From Antrihabitans cavernicola (lineage in GTDB: Bacteria > Actinomycetota > Actinomycetes > Mycobacteriales > Mycobacteriaceae), in NCBI RefSeq assembly GCF_008297975.1, contig NZ_VLNY01000017.1:31103-95102 (forward strand): 64,000 nucleotides of DNA, written 5' to 3'. Under the pieces are notes generated by a model that saw only the letters and a list, made by a program, of their open reading frames with translations, was not told the DNA's origin and did no database searches. The number at the start of each line of letters is the position of its first letter. The stretch's first letter is position 1. This document shows positions 35,789 to 44,607 of this stretch, in pieces. The position numbers and the translations under genes are program-made.

Positions 35789-36772
35789 TCACCGAAAGTT
35801 GCTGCGGCCCTGCGACTTCACGATCGCTGCCGCGGTCGATGCAACTCGTTGATCGCTGTCGTGGGTCAGTTTCGTCAATGCTTCGCGTGCCGTAGTTCCG
35901 GGAATCTCGGCCAGTGCCTGCGTGATTCGCAACCGGCCGGTCCAGTCGGCATCGTCGATCTTCGCTTGCAAGACTGCGACGACATCGTCGGCAACGAGAG
36001 CTCCCAGCGCTTCGGCAGCTTCGACGTCGTGCCGCCCATCGAGGACCATCTCGATCAGTGCAGGCATCGCATCGACATATCCGCGTGCTCCCAATGCGAG
36101 AGCCGCATGTTCGTGAACCGTCGCGTCCGAATCGTCGAGAGCTCGTCGTAGGTGGACGTCTGCCGCTCTCGTGTCGAATGCCGCTATTGCCGCGATCGCA
36201 CGACGCCGTACGAGAGTCTCCTGCGCATCGAGACCTCTGGCCAGACCCGCGAGTCCACCGCTACCTGCCTTGGCCAACGACCATCGCAACGCGCCGGCGA
36301 CGTTCGCGTCGTCCTCCTGCAGGATCGCCTTCACCAACGCGTCGATCGGCGGGCTTCCGTCGTAGGTCAGGATTGCTTGCTGCCGGCCCACCGACGCCGA
36401 TTCGAGCGCGCGTAGCAGGGTGACGGTGCGCAGCACCTCGTCCCACTCGGCGGGTGAGGCAGCATCGACGCGCTCCAGCCTTTCCAGCAGCTCTTGCTCG
36501 GCGGCGATCCGCTGCCGTGTGTGCCGCATCAGGTCTCCGACCAGCCCGGACGGAGCGAAACCTGGCTCGTCGAGTGCGAGTTTGGCCTCGGCCAACGAGA
36601 GTCCCAGCGTTCGTAGACTCTCCACGTGAAAGAGGCGACGGATGTCGTCGGTGGCGTACTCGCGGTAGCCGCCGGACGTGCGTCCGGTCGGCTTCACCAA
36701 ACCAAGCCGGTCGTAGTGGCGCAGCATCCGCGTGCTGACGCCACACCGCCGCGAAACCTCACCGATCAACAT
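35789..36772 (-). CDS. MerR-family regulator fused to HEAT-like repeats
   Basis: 327 residues. MerR HTH at the N-terminus (MLIGEVSRRCGVSTRMLRHYDRLGL) and coiled coil to about 125. The remaining ~200 residues look like HEAT repeats (LVRRRAIAAIAAF, HEHAALALGARG, EALGALVADDVVAVL). This is an unusual effector domain for MerR. It lies 12 bp after a HEAT-repeat gene in one operon whose promoter carries a MerR-type 19-bp palindrome. Confidence 0.88.
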   Translation of the reverse strand: MLIGEVSRRCGVSTRMLRHYDRLGLVKPTGRTSGGYREYATDDIRRLFHVESLRTLGLSLAEAKLALDEPGFAPSGLVGDLMRHTRQRIAAEQELLERLERVDAASPAEWDEVLRTVTLLRALESASVGRQQAILTYDGSPPIDALVKAILQEDDANVAGALRWSLAKAGSGGLAGLARGLDAQETLVRRRAIAAIAAFDTRAADVHLRRALDDSDATVHEHAALALGARGYVDAMPALIEMVLDGRHDVEAAEALGALVADDVVAVLQAKIDDADWTGRLRITQALAEIPGTTAREALTKLTHDSDQRVASTAAAIVKSQGRSNFR

Positions 36773-36783
36773 CGCGCCTCCTC

Positions 36784-37410
36784 CTATCGCATTGCCGCGA
36801 CGCGCTTGGCCATCTCGATCGAGAGTGTGAAGCCGCTGTCAGGGTCGTCCCAGAGCTGTCGTGAAGCATCCGCATGAGCACGAACATGCGGATTCGTGCT
36901 CATCGCGGCGGCGTCGAGGACCGGTAGAACAGCGTCCCCGAGTCCAGCGAGTGCGCGGCTCAGGCTGAGTTGCATGTCCCGATCGCCGTGCCCGAGTTCG
37001 GTCGCCAAGTCCGCCGCAAGTTGGGCCTCGGCCGCAGGCGGAACGAGTGCGACAGCCGCCCGCCACGCACTGCGCGCGACCTCGTCGTCCTTGTCGTGCA
37101 GCAGTGTCGACACGGCTGGCCAGGCGCGCTGATCGCCGATCTTGGACAGCGTGTGCAGCGACTGACTGCGAGCCTGCGCGATCTCGGATGCGAGTTCGTC
37201 GATCAGCCTCGGCACGGTGTGCTCTGTAGAAAGACGGCACAGCGCCCAGGTCAGCATGTCGCGGACGAAGAAGTCCGGTTCGACGCCACACCGATCTATC
37301 AGCGCATCCATGAGTCGATCATCGGGTTGCGTCCCCGCACTGAGTGCAGCGCGGAGTCGCACCGATGGGTCGGCAGCGGTCAACGCTCCGACGTGATTGG
37401 TCGTGGTCAC
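36784..37410 (-). CDS. HEAT-repeat protein
   Basis: 208 residues of alpha-helical HEAT-like repeats (DRCGVEPDFFVRDMLTWAL, QSLHTLSKIGDQRAWPAVS, DEVARSAWRAAVALVP). GTG 37410 is chosen because GAAGGAGG lies at ideal distance; an ATG at 37434 overlaps that site. Co-transcribed with the MerR-HEAT gene. It could be a protein partner of the regulator; no enzymatic motif is seen. Confidence 0.8.
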   Translation of the reverse strand: MTTTNHVGALTAADPSVRLRAALSAGTQPDDRLMDALIDRCGVEPDFFVRDMLTWALCRLSTEHTVPRLIDELASEIAQARSQSLHTLSKIGDQRAWPAVSTLLHDKDDEVARSAWRAAVALVPPAAEAQLAADLATELGHGDRDMQLSLSRALAGLGDAVLPVLDAAAMSTNPHVRAHADASRQLWDDPDSGFTLSIEMAKRVAAMR

Positions 37411-37440
37411 GACAACACCTCCTTCGTCGACCATTGGAGT

Positions 37441-37459
37441 CCTTGTCACAGTGTCAAGG
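37441..37459 (-). promoter_or_regulatory. MerR-type operator of the HEAT-MerR operon
   Basis: CCTTGTCAC-A-GTGTCAAGG, a 19-bp palindrome with one mismatch, 31 bases upstream of GTG 37410. MerR sites sit in the spacer between -35 and -10; TTGACC just upstream (minus strand) fits a -35. Confidence 0.75.
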
Positions 37460-37539
37460 TCAAACCCAATCGGGGTGGTCCGTGTCGAACTCGCCCAGCC
37501 GTGTCGGTGCCCCGCAGAATAGGAGGCGACGAAGGGCGG

Positions 37540-37974
37540 ATGATGGCAAACCTGTTCGGAAACGTGCTGCAAGCACACCAGTGGATCTACGAGCATTCCG
37601 ATGGCTACGTCGGGCACAAGTTGCTGTTGGGAAATCCGACACTGTTGCTGCGCGTCGTCGGACGCAAAACGGGTCAGATCAGGACGTCGGCGCTCACCTA
37701 CGGTCGCGATGGCGACGCCTATCTGGTGGTTGCGTCCAACGGTGGATCGCCACGACCGCCTGCGTGGCTGGCAAATTTGAAGGCCAAGCCGCAGTGCGAG
37801 ATTCAGGTCGGCCACACGAAGCTCGCGGTGACGGCCCGAGAGACATTGCCTGACGATCCCGACTATGCGCGTCGGTGGCAGATCGTGGACAAGATCAACA
37901 AGGGCCGCTACACCGTGTACCAGGACAAAACGCAACGGCCGATCGCGATCGTCGAACTCACACCGATCGACTGA
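37540..37974 (+). CDS. Ddn-type deazaflavin (F420)-dependent nitroreductase family protein
   Basis: 144 residues. LLLRVVGRKTGQIRTSALTYGRDGDAYLVVASNGG is the Ddn-family core with its F420-binding GRKTG/R and SNGG elements, and PPAWLANLKAKP follows. Members reduce quinones or nitro-compounds with F420H2 at the membrane. Starts at ATG 37540 (ATG 37543 possible); AGGAGG lies 13 bases upstream. Confidence 0.88.
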   Translation: MMANLFGNVLQAHQWIYEHSDGYVGHKLLLGNPTLLLRVVGRKTGQIRTSALTYGRDGDAYLVVASNGGSPRPPAWLANLKAKPQCEIQVGHTKLAVTARETLPDDPDYARRWQIVDKINKGRYTVYQDKTQRPIAIVELTPID

Positions 37975-37987
37975 ATCGGGGATTCGG

Positions 37988-38122
37988 CTAGAACGTGCCG
38001 CCCTTGACGAACAGGCTGTACAGCAACGCAATCGGGCTGATGACAAACTGCGCGATCGGGTTGTTCGGGTTGTTCATCAGAAATTCGACGGCTGAGTTGA
38101 AGATCGCGTCACTCGACCCCAT
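37988..38122 (-). CDS. 44-residue hydrophobic small protein (MGSS family, member 1)
   Basis: Reads MGSSDAIFNSAVEFLMNN, PNNPIAQFVISPIALLYSLF, VKGGTF and stops. GGAAGGACCGATC precedes ATG 38122, giving a good ribosome-binding site. The C-terminal half could form one membrane helix. The protein at 56798-56923 has the same start (MGSSEA), a central NP and a similar hydrophobic end. Not a known family to me. Confidence 0.65.
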   Translation of the reverse strand: MGSSDAIFNSAVEFLMNNPNNPIAQFVISPIALLYSLFVKGGTF

Positions 38123-38197
38123 GATCGGTCCTTCCGTGGTTGGTCAACGAATCACTACATCGTTACCCATGCTTCGGGTTTGGCGCTGCCCTCGGTT

Positions 38198-38779
38198 CTA
38201 GGGCCTTTCGAAGCCCGGCCTCCTCCGCTGCAGTTCGGCCAGCTCGTCAGGGCTGAGGCGTTCCAGGAACTCGCGTCGCTGCTGATTCATCTGCTCCAGC
38301 TGCTCGGGGGTGAGGCGTTCGAGCAAGTCGCGTCGTTGCTTAGCCATCTGCTCCAATTGTTCTGGGCTGTAGCTGTTTTCCATGGTGAGCATCTCCTCTA
38401 TGACGTCGATGAATTCGACAGTGGACGACTCGGCGTGCCGATCCAGCACGTCGAGCAGGGTCATGAGGCGCTGCCGAAGCCGACGCTCGGTGGCCAGCCG
38501 CTCCGCGTTCTGTTCGAGTTGACGTCGGACCAGTTCGCGAGGATCGGGACCGGAGCCGCTCAGCGTGGCCGCGATCTCCGCAAGCGACAAACCGAACCCC
38601 CGCAATGCGACGACTCGATGCAACTGCTGCAGGTCGGCTGACGAGTAGCGCCGCCGTCCGCTCGCGTCTCTGCTCGGGCTGAGCAGGCCCAATTCCTCGT
38701 AATGGTGCAGCGCGCGCACCGTCAGTCCCGTTGCCTTCGCGACATCTCCGACCTGCCGCTGTTCGTCTTCGCGCCTCAT
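38198..38779 (-). CDS. MerR-family regulator with repeated helical tail
   Basis: 193 residues. HTH: QVGDVAKATGLTVRALHHYEELGLL. After the dimer coil, the C-terminal ~55 residues repeat a 19-residue unit about three times (SPEQLEQMAKQRRDLLERL, TPEQLEQMNQQRREFLERL, SPDELAELQRRRPGF). Divergent from a permease gene; GTAAG-TC-CTTAC at 38790-38801 is a possible binding site. Confidence 0.9.
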   Translation of the reverse strand: MRREDEQRQVGDVAKATGLTVRALHHYEELGLLSPSRDASGRRRYSSADLQQLHRVVALRGFGLSLAEIAATLSGSGPDPRELVRRQLEQNAERLATERRLRQRLMTLLDVLDRHAESSTVEFIDVIEEMLTMENSYSPEQLEQMAKQRRDLLERLTPEQLEQMNQQRREFLERLSPDELAELQRRRPGFERP

Positions 38780-38844
38780 GTTCTCGACGGTAAGTCCTTA
38801 CGTTGCGTGAGATGCAAGTGCACTTCTCGGCGCATGATGTTCGG

Positions 38845-39843
38845 GTGACGCGAATCGAGCAAGCGCAACGTCGGTTACCTATGTCGTCGACACATATATT
38901 CGTCGGTGTCGTTCTCCTGGCGATCGTTGCGCAGACGCCGCTCGCCCGATTTGTACGAGAATTTCCGCGATTGCAGACCGCCGCAACGGTGTTCGCGAGC
39001 GTGTTCATCCAGGCGACACCATTCCTTGTGCTCGGAGTTGCGGTGAGCGGGTCGATTGCGGCCTTCGTGTCTCCGTCCGTGCTACGACGAGTTCTCCCCG
39101 GCAACCAGGTTGCGGCCATCGGAATCGGCGGGCTTGCCGGCATGGCGTTGCCCGGCTGCGAATGCGGCGCTGTCCCTGTTGCGCGCAGGCTGTTCGACCA
39201 CGGTGCAGGCGCGGCCGCGCTGTCGTTTCTGCTCTCCGTTCCGGCAATCAATCCCGTCGTGCTGGTTGCGACGGCCGTCGCGTTCCCGGGGGAACCGGGG
39301 ATGGTTGCCGCTCGCTTCGCCGGGTCGCTCGCGACCGCCTTGGTGATGGGCGCCCTGTGGTCGCGATTCGGACGTCCGAGCTGGGTGATCGCCAAGGGCC
39401 GCGGACACGGTCACCACGAGACTGCGGGCAGCTCGCGCCGGGAAGTGTTTTCCGAGGCTGCCCGTCACGACCTGCTTCAGGCCGGGTCGTTCCTGGTGCT
39501 GGGCGCTGCGGCCGCCGCTGCCCTGCATGTCCTCGTGCCTGCCACCGTGTACGACCACCTCGCAGGCCACCTGGTGCTGTCGATTGTGGTCCTCGCGGTA
39601 CTTGCCGTCGTACTCGCGCTGTGTTCCGAGGCGGATGCGTTTGTCGCGGCAAGCATGTCGGCGTTGCCGCTGCTGCCGCGGCTGGTGTTCCTCGTTGTGG
39701 GTCCGGCGGTCGACGTCAAACTGTTCACGATGCAAGCGGGAACCTTCGGTAGGGCGTTCGCGGTCCGTTTTGCCCCGACGACGTTCGTGGTTGCAGTCGT
39801 CTGTGGAACCGTCGCAGGGCTGATCTTCGTGGGCGCCCGATGA
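38845..39843 (+). CDS. Permease of the YraQ/ArsP (DUF318) family
   Basis: About 332 residues, eight or more membrane helices. LPGCECGAVPVARRLF (conserved Cys pair) and a second half-repeat with LCSEADAFVAASM. The family moves metal or metalloid compounds in some bacteria. The start is uncertain: GTG 38845 or ATG 38881; the frame is open from TTG 38803. It overlaps the next gene at ATGA, so they act together. Confidence 0.88.
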   Translation: MTRIEQAQRRLPMSSTHIFVGVVLLAIVAQTPLARFVREFPRLQTAATVFASVFIQATPFLVLGVAVSGSIAAFVSPSVLRRVLPGNQVAAIGIGGLAGMALPGCECGAVPVARRLFDHGAGAAALSFLLSVPAINPVVLVATAVAFPGEPGMVAARFAGSLATALVMGALWSRFGRPSWVIAKGRGHGHHETAGSSRREVFSEAARHDLLQAGSFLVLGAAAAAALHVLVPATVYDHLAGHLVLSIVVLAVLAVVLALCSEADAFVAASMSALPLLPRLVFLVVGPAVDVKLFTMQAGTFGRAFAVRFAPTTFVVAVVCGTVAGLIFVGAR

Positions 39844-40571
39844 ATCGCGAGACGCAGAATCTGCTGGCGCTTCTGGTCGGAGCCGCGATCGTCAAGATCG
39901 CGGTCGACGGCACGTATCTCCGCTATGTGAAGCCGAGTATGCATGTGCTGCTGCTGATTTCAGGCATCGTGATAGTCGTTCTCGCGCTCGCCGCTGTGGT
40001 CCGCGACGTTCGCCGCGGCCGTGCGGACGACGATCACGACAGCAAGGCCGGCAGGCCCTACTGGATGCTGCTGATTCCGGCTCTGGTCATTCTGTTCGTT
40101 GCTCCGCCTGCGTTGGGGGCGTCGTCGGTGGGAACGGACCGGGTGATCGCAGGCAATCAAAGTTCGTCGAACTCGGCATTCGGGCCACTGCCGCCCGGTG
40201 ATGCGCCGGAGTTGCCGATGCTGGAGGTCATCGAGCGTGCAGCTGCAGGCTCGGGTGGTGGGCTGGCCGGGCGGCAGATAACGCTGGCGGGGTTCATCGT
40301 CCGCACCGCCGACGGTGGCAAACCACGCGTCGACGGATCGCGCGACGGCTACGACCTCGGCCGGGTTGTCATCACCTGCTGCGCGGCGGATGCTCGCACA
40401 ATGCGAGTCCACCTGGTCGGCAACCTCGGTTCCATCGCCGACAACACCTGGTTGTCGATTCGCGGCACCGTCGTGCCCGGCAGCGCACAGGCCGCGACCG
40501 GATTCACGCCCGCGCTCACGGTGTCCGACCTGCGTCGGGTGCCCGCGCCGGCCAATACCTACGCGTACTGA
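39840..40571 (+). CDS. TIGR03943-family putative permease subunit
   Basis: 243 residues. Two N-terminal membrane helices, a third near residue 80, then an extracytoplasmic domain with LAGFIVRT and the conserved VVITCCAADA. It overlaps the YraQ-like permease gene by 4 bp. This pairing is conserved; Bacillus relatives are zinc-regulated (YcgR/YcgQ), so a metal role is a reasonable guess. Confidence 0.87.
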   Translation: MNRETQNLLALLVGAAIVKIAVDGTYLRYVKPSMHVLLLISGIVIVVLALAAVVRDVRRGRADDDHDSKAGRPYWMLLIPALVILFVAPPALGASSVGTDRVIAGNQSSSNSAFGPLPPGDAPELPMLEVIERAAAGSGGGLAGRQITLAGFIVRTADGGKPRVDGSRDGYDLGRVVITCCAADARTMRVHLVGNLGSIADNTWLSIRGTVVPGSAQAATGFTPALTVSDLRRVPAPANTYAY

Positions 40572-40623
40572 GAGTTGCGCGTTTGCGCATCGATCGAACT
40601 GGGCAACCCAGCCGGGTGAAGCA

Positions 40624-40639
40624 TAGAGTTCGCGATATG
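40624..40639 (+). promoter_or_regulatory. Putative -10 element for a leaderless cutinase mRNA
   Basis: TAGAGT at 40624-40629, seven bases, ATG at 40637; no Shine-Dalgarno. The same TAGAGTTCG string precedes the oxidoreductase at 48326. Confidence 0.4.
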
Positions 40640-41344
40640 AGAGCACGATTTTTCGCTTTATTCGCAAGTGCTGCTCTCGCGGCTCTGGCGATTCCCCTGG
40701 CGCTGCCGGCGCAGCAGGCATCAGCGGCACCCTGCCCCGACGTCGAAGCGGTCTTCGCTCGGGGCACCTCCGAGCCGCCTGGTCTCGGCGTGACCGGAAC
40801 CGCATTCGTCGAAGCGCTGCGGCTGCAGGCGGTCGGGAAATCGGTCGGGTCGTATGCGGTCAACTACGACGCCAGCAACGATTTCAACAATCGAATCGGT
40901 TTGGCGGCATCGGTACTCAACGGAGTCCGAGACGCGCAAGCCCACCTCGACTTCATGGCGGCGGCGTGTCCAGGAACCAAGATCGTCCTCGGCGGATATT
41001 CGCAGGGCGCGGTCGTTGCCGGATACGCCACCATGCCCGGAGTGCCGCCGGGCTTTCCACCTGAATACGCCTTCGCCTTCCCGGCCCCGCTTCCGCCTTT
41101 CGTCGCCGACAAAGTCGCCGCGGTTGTCTTCTATGCGAGGCCGTCGGATCGATTCATGCGTGACGTCGGCGCACCGCCCGTGACCGTCGGGCCGTCGTTC
41201 GTAGGCAAGACCCTCGACAACTGCATCCCGTTGGACAACATCTGCGACGGCGCACCGGTGGGTCAGCCCGGCCCGCTGCACGCCCTCTATGCCGTCAACG
41301 GAATGGCAGTCACCGGTGCGGGCTGGGCAGTCAGTCGGCTTTAG
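40637..41344 (+). CDS. Secreted cutinase-family esterase
   Basis: 235 residues. Signal peptide, probable cut after ASA. CPDVEAVFARGTSEPPGLG, nucleophile Ser122 in GGYSQGAVV, then CIPLDNICDG (Asp) and PLHALY (His) complete the triad; four Cys for two disulfides. Mycobacterial relatives (Culp) hydrolyse lipid esters outside the cell. Confidence 0.93.
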   Translation: MRARFFALFASAALAALAIPLALPAQQASAAPCPDVEAVFARGTSEPPGLGVTGTAFVEALRLQAVGKSVGSYAVNYDASNDFNNRIGLAASVLNGVRDAQAHLDFMAAACPGTKIVLGGYSQGAVVAGYATMPGVPPGFPPEYAFAFPAPLPPFVADKVAAVVFYARPSDRFMRDVGAPPVTVGPSFVGKTLDNCIPLDNICDGAPVGQPGPLHALYAVNGMAVTGAGWAVSRL

Positions 41345-41350
41345 CCCAGG

Positions 41351-42367
41351 TCACGGCCTGAGTAACGTCTTGATCGCCCGCCGTTCGTCCATCGCGGCGT
41401 AGCCCTCGGCGACCTGGTCGAGCGGGAGGGTGAGGTCGAAGACCTTGCCGGGTTCGATGGTGCCGTTCAGGACCAGTTCGAGTAGGTTCGGCAGGTATGC
41501 CCGGACAGGCGCAGGGCCACCCCGGAGTCCGACGTTGCGCCAGAACATGTTTCGCTGCGGGATGTCGCTGACGTGAGGCACGCCGACCCAGCCGACCATC
41601 CCACCCGGACGTGCGGACTGCAACGCCTGAACAACCGAGTCGTGCGTGCCGACACACTCGAGAACGGCGTCGGCGCCGATGCCGCCGGTGAGCTCCTTGA
41701 CTTGCTCGACGCCGTCGTCGCCGCGCTCGGCAACGATGTGCGTCGCACCGAAATCCTTGGCAAGTGCTTGGCGATCCGCGTGGCGGCTCATCGCGATGAC
41801 GCGTTCGGCGCCCAGTTGCGCGGCGGCGAGCACCCCGGAGAGTCCGACGGCACCGTCACCGACCACCACCACCGTGCTGCCCGGCCGCACTTCCGCGCTG
41901 ACGGCCGCGTGCCAACCGGTGCACATCACGTCGGAGAGCGCGAGGATGTCGGGAATCGTCTTGTCGTCGGGAACGTCCGGAGTGGGCAGCAGGGTGCCGT
42001 CGGCATTTTGGACGCGGATCAACTCGGCTTGGCAGCCGTCGTATCCGGTGCCGTTCTGGCAGTTGGCGTGCGCGCCCGCCTTGCACACCGGACAGGTGTT
42101 GTCGCTGGTCAGGAACCCGCCGACGACAAACTGTCCGGGCCGAACCGTTGTGACGTCGTTGCCGACAGCCTCGACAACGCCGACGTATTCGTGCCCGATC
42201 GGAGTCGGCTTGGTGACCTCCGCAATCCCGCGGTAGCGCCAGAGATCGGATCCGCAGACGCATGCGGCGACGGTCCGAACGATCGCGTCGGTGGGTTCGA
42301 CGATGGTGGGGTCGTCACGGTCTTCGAACCGGATGTCTCGTGTGCCGTGGATGATCGTGCCGCGCAT
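41351..42367 (-). CDS. Zinc-dependent alcohol dehydrogenase
   Basis: 338 residues. Catalytic zinc site: CVCGSD and GHEYVG. Rossmann motif VVGDGAVGLSG. The structural-zinc lobe is reduced, with only three Cys (CPVCKAGAHANC) where four are usual. Medium-chain dehydrogenase family; substrate unknown. The ATG at 42367 follows GAGGAGC. Confidence 0.9.
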   Translation of the reverse strand: MRGTIIHGTRDIRFEDRDDPTIVEPTDAIVRTVAACVCGSDLWRYRGIAEVTKPTPIGHEYVGVVEAVGNDVTTVRPGQFVVGGFLTSDNTCPVCKAGAHANCQNGTGYDGCQAELIRVQNADGTLLPTPDVPDDKTIPDILALSDVMCTGWHAAVSAEVRPGSTVVVVGDGAVGLSGVLAAAQLGAERVIAMSRHADRQALAKDFGATHIVAERGDDGVEQVKELTGGIGADAVLECVGTHDSVVQALQSARPGGMVGWVGVPHVSDIPQRNMFWRNVGLRGGPAPVRAYLPNLLELVLNGTIEPGKVFDLTLPLDQVAEGYAAMDERRAIKTLLRP

Positions 42368-42450
42368 GCGATGCTCCTCGATCGAGTGGTGGGCTCAACT
42401 GCCTGTGCTCGACGGTAGAACGACTTGGCGACGGTAAACAGGTACTGGCA

Positions 42451-43311
42451 TTACATGGCATTACTCGCGCGCTCAGCGATGATCGCGGCGAGTTCTGCCG
42501 GACGCTCGTCCGGAATCCAGTGCGAGGCATCGAGAATTTCGAGCTTGTACGGACCGGTCGCGTAGTCGGCGGTCAACTCGGCACCCTTGCGCGTCAAGCC
42601 GACGTCGCGGGTACCCCACACATGGGTGGTGGGAGCGCTGACTTTGCGGGTAACTGTGCGCGGGCCCATGATGAGCATCGCCCGGTACCAATTGAGGGCG
42701 TAGGTCAGGGCGCCGCTGTCGATGACGCCACCCCGGACCTGATCGAACTGTTCGGCATCCATCTGCGACAGCGACTCGGCCCGGCGGTGCCGCTCGGGAG
42801 TGTTCACCGAGCGAAATGCTTGCTGGAGAAGCACTTCGGGCAACCACGGGATCTGGAACACCGCCATGTAGAAGGAATGCAGGGCTTGGTTGCTGCGCAC
42901 GAGCGACCGCGTGAACGCCATCGGATGCGGCACCGATACCGAGGTGAGCGTCCGAACCAACTCGGGGTGTTGCGCGGCGGTCGTCCAGGCGACGGCGGAT
43001 CCCCAGTCGTGCCCGACGAGGTGCACGGGCTCGTCACCGATCGCACGGATCAACGCGACGGTGTCGCCGACCAGTGCGCTCATCCGGTACGCGGCACGCC
43101 CGCGGGGTCGGGCGCCCGGCGAATAGCCGCGCTGGTTGGGGGCGATGGTGCGGTAGCCGCGATCGTGGAGATGTGGTGCGACACGAGACCACTCCGTCGC
43201 CGTCTGTGGGAACCCGTGCAGCAGAACGACGGGAACGCCGTCGAGCGGACCGTCGTCCAGCACGTCGAACGTCAGGCCGTCGTTGGTGAATGTCGTCAGT
43301 CGCGTCGTCAT
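42451..43311 (-). CDS. Alpha/beta hydrolase, epoxide-hydrolase-like
   Basis: 286 residues. Oxyanion HGFPQ, nucleophile Asp in GHDWGSAV, cap-domain Tyr residues, late Asp in WGTRDVG and His in DASHWIPDE. This is the epoxide hydrolase/haloalkane dehalogenase pattern; the HGFP and RGYSPGARP motifs favour epoxide hydrolase. Starts at ATG 43311 behind GGGTGGGG. Confidence 0.88.
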   Translation of the reverse strand: MTTRLTTFTNDGLTFDVLDDGPLDGVPVVLLHGFPQTATEWSRVAPHLHDRGYRTIAPNQRGYSPGARPRGRAAYRMSALVGDTVALIRAIGDEPVHLVGHDWGSAVAWTTAAQHPELVRTLTSVSVPHPMAFTRSLVRSNQALHSFYMAVFQIPWLPEVLLQQAFRSVNTPERHRRAESLSQMDAEQFDQVRGGVIDSGALTYALNWYRAMLIMGPRTVTRKVSAPTTHVWGTRDVGLTRKGAELTADYATGPYKLEILDASHWIPDERPAELAAIIAERASNAM

Positions 43312-43385
43312 GTCCCCACCCTTGTCCACCGAACCGATCAGGAATCGAGAAGCGCGCCTACCAGCAGCCTCATACAGTCGATCTC

Positions 43386-43622
43386 ATGAAAACAATGACA
43401 TGCAAGCAAATGGGCGGCCCGTGCGACACAGCATTTCAGGGCAAGAAAGCCGACGACGTGATCAAGGCGCAGGACAGCCATCTGAAGGAACGGGTTTCCG
43501 GCGGCGACCAGACCCACTCCGAGGCGTTGAAGGAGATGCAAGGCCGGTGGAAGCGTCCGGTCGCGGGAATGGGGTGGTACATGAAGACCAAGAAATCGTT
43601 CGCGGCGTTGCCGGAGGACTGA
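43386..43622 (+). CDS. DUF1059-like small protein
   Basis: 78 residues. MTCKQMGGPCDTAFQG at the start matches DUF1059 (two Cys), followed by a charged helical region and a Trp-rich end (WKRPVAGMGWYMKTKK). Function unknown. It ends one base before the convergent aldo/keto reductase gene. Confidence 0.75.
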   Translation: MKTMTCKQMGGPCDTAFQGKKADDVIKAQDSHLKERVSGGDQTHSEALKEMQGRWKRPVAGMGWYMKTKKSFAALPED

Positions 43623-43623
43623 C

Positions 43624-44520
43624 TCAGATGTCGGTCGGCTGATGATCGAGAGTTGCGAGCGTGGCGGCGTCCAGCGTTATTGCTCCGGCCGCCACGTTCG
43701 CCTCGAGATGGGCGATGTCCGATGTGCCGGGAATGAGCAGCACGTTCGGCGCGTGGTGCAGTAGCCACGCGAGGCCGACTTGCGATGCGGGTCGATCGAG
43801 CGATTGGGCGACAGCCTGGACGGTGGGGTCGTCCGTGACCTTCGGCAGCCCTGGAAACGCACCACCCAGCGGAAAGAACGGCACCCACGCGATGCCATCC
43901 GCCACACACAACGCCAGCATCTGCTCGTCGCCGCGAGCGACATAGCTGTAGGCGTTCTGCACGCAGGCGATGCCCGCCGGAAGCGCTCGTCGCAGCGATT
44001 CGAGACTCACGGCGCTCAGGCCGATGGCGCCGATCTTGCCTTCGTCGCGCATCGCGATCATGACCTCGAGTTGATCGTCGATGTCGACGATCTGATCGCC
44101 TTCGGCAGACAGTCCGGGACCGACGTCCGCACGGCGCAGGTTCACAACCGGAATCTGCTCGATACCAAGACTTTCCAGATTGTTCTCGACGCTGGCACGA
44201 AGCTCGTCCGGTCGCTGTGCGAGTCGTATGCGGGCAGGGCCGCCCGGGTTGGAATCGGCGCCGACCTTGCTGACGACGACCACGTGGTCGTCGGGTCGGA
44301 TCGCTTCTCGAACGAGGTCGTTGACCAGCCCGTCACCGTAGAACTGCGCGGTATCGATGTGGTCGACGCCCAGTTCGACGGCGCGGCGCAGCAGTGCGAT
44401 CGCGGCGGAGCGGTCGTCGCGCAATCGCTCCAATTGCATGGCGCCGTAGCCGATTCGCGAAACGGTGCGGCCCGCCAACGATGCTGAGCCGCCGGGGCGT
44501 GGGGTTTCGGAATTGGTCAT
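43624..44520 (-). CDS. Aldo/keto reductase-family oxidoreductase
   Basis: 298 residues. DHIDTAQFYGDG holds catalytic Asp and Tyr, SKVG the Lys. The usual His is replaced in the IPVVNLRRAD region (Asn-Leu), as in a subset of bacterial AKRs. ATG 44520 lies 87 bp from the divergent flavin-type gene. Confidence 0.88.
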   Translation of the reverse strand: MTNSETPRPGGSASLAGRTVSRIGYGAMQLERLRDDRSAAIALLRRAVELGVDHIDTAQFYGDGLVNDLVREAIRPDDHVVVVSKVGADSNPGGPARIRLAQRPDELRASVENNLESLGIEQIPVVNLRRADVGPGLSAEGDQIVDIDDQLEVMIAMRDEGKIGAIGLSAVSLESLRRALPAGIACVQNAYSYVARGDEQMLALCVADGIAWVPFFPLGGAFPGLPKVTDDPTVQAVAQSLDRPASQVGLAWLLHHAPNVLLIPGTSDIAHLEANVAAGAITLDAATLATLDHQPTDI

Positions 44521-44607
44521 CGGTACCTGTCCTCGTGGGTTCCTTCGGTAGTTCGAACGTAGCGCCTTCGGCAGGAACTCGCGGGCTGTGCCGGGAGTTG
44601 GGATCGT

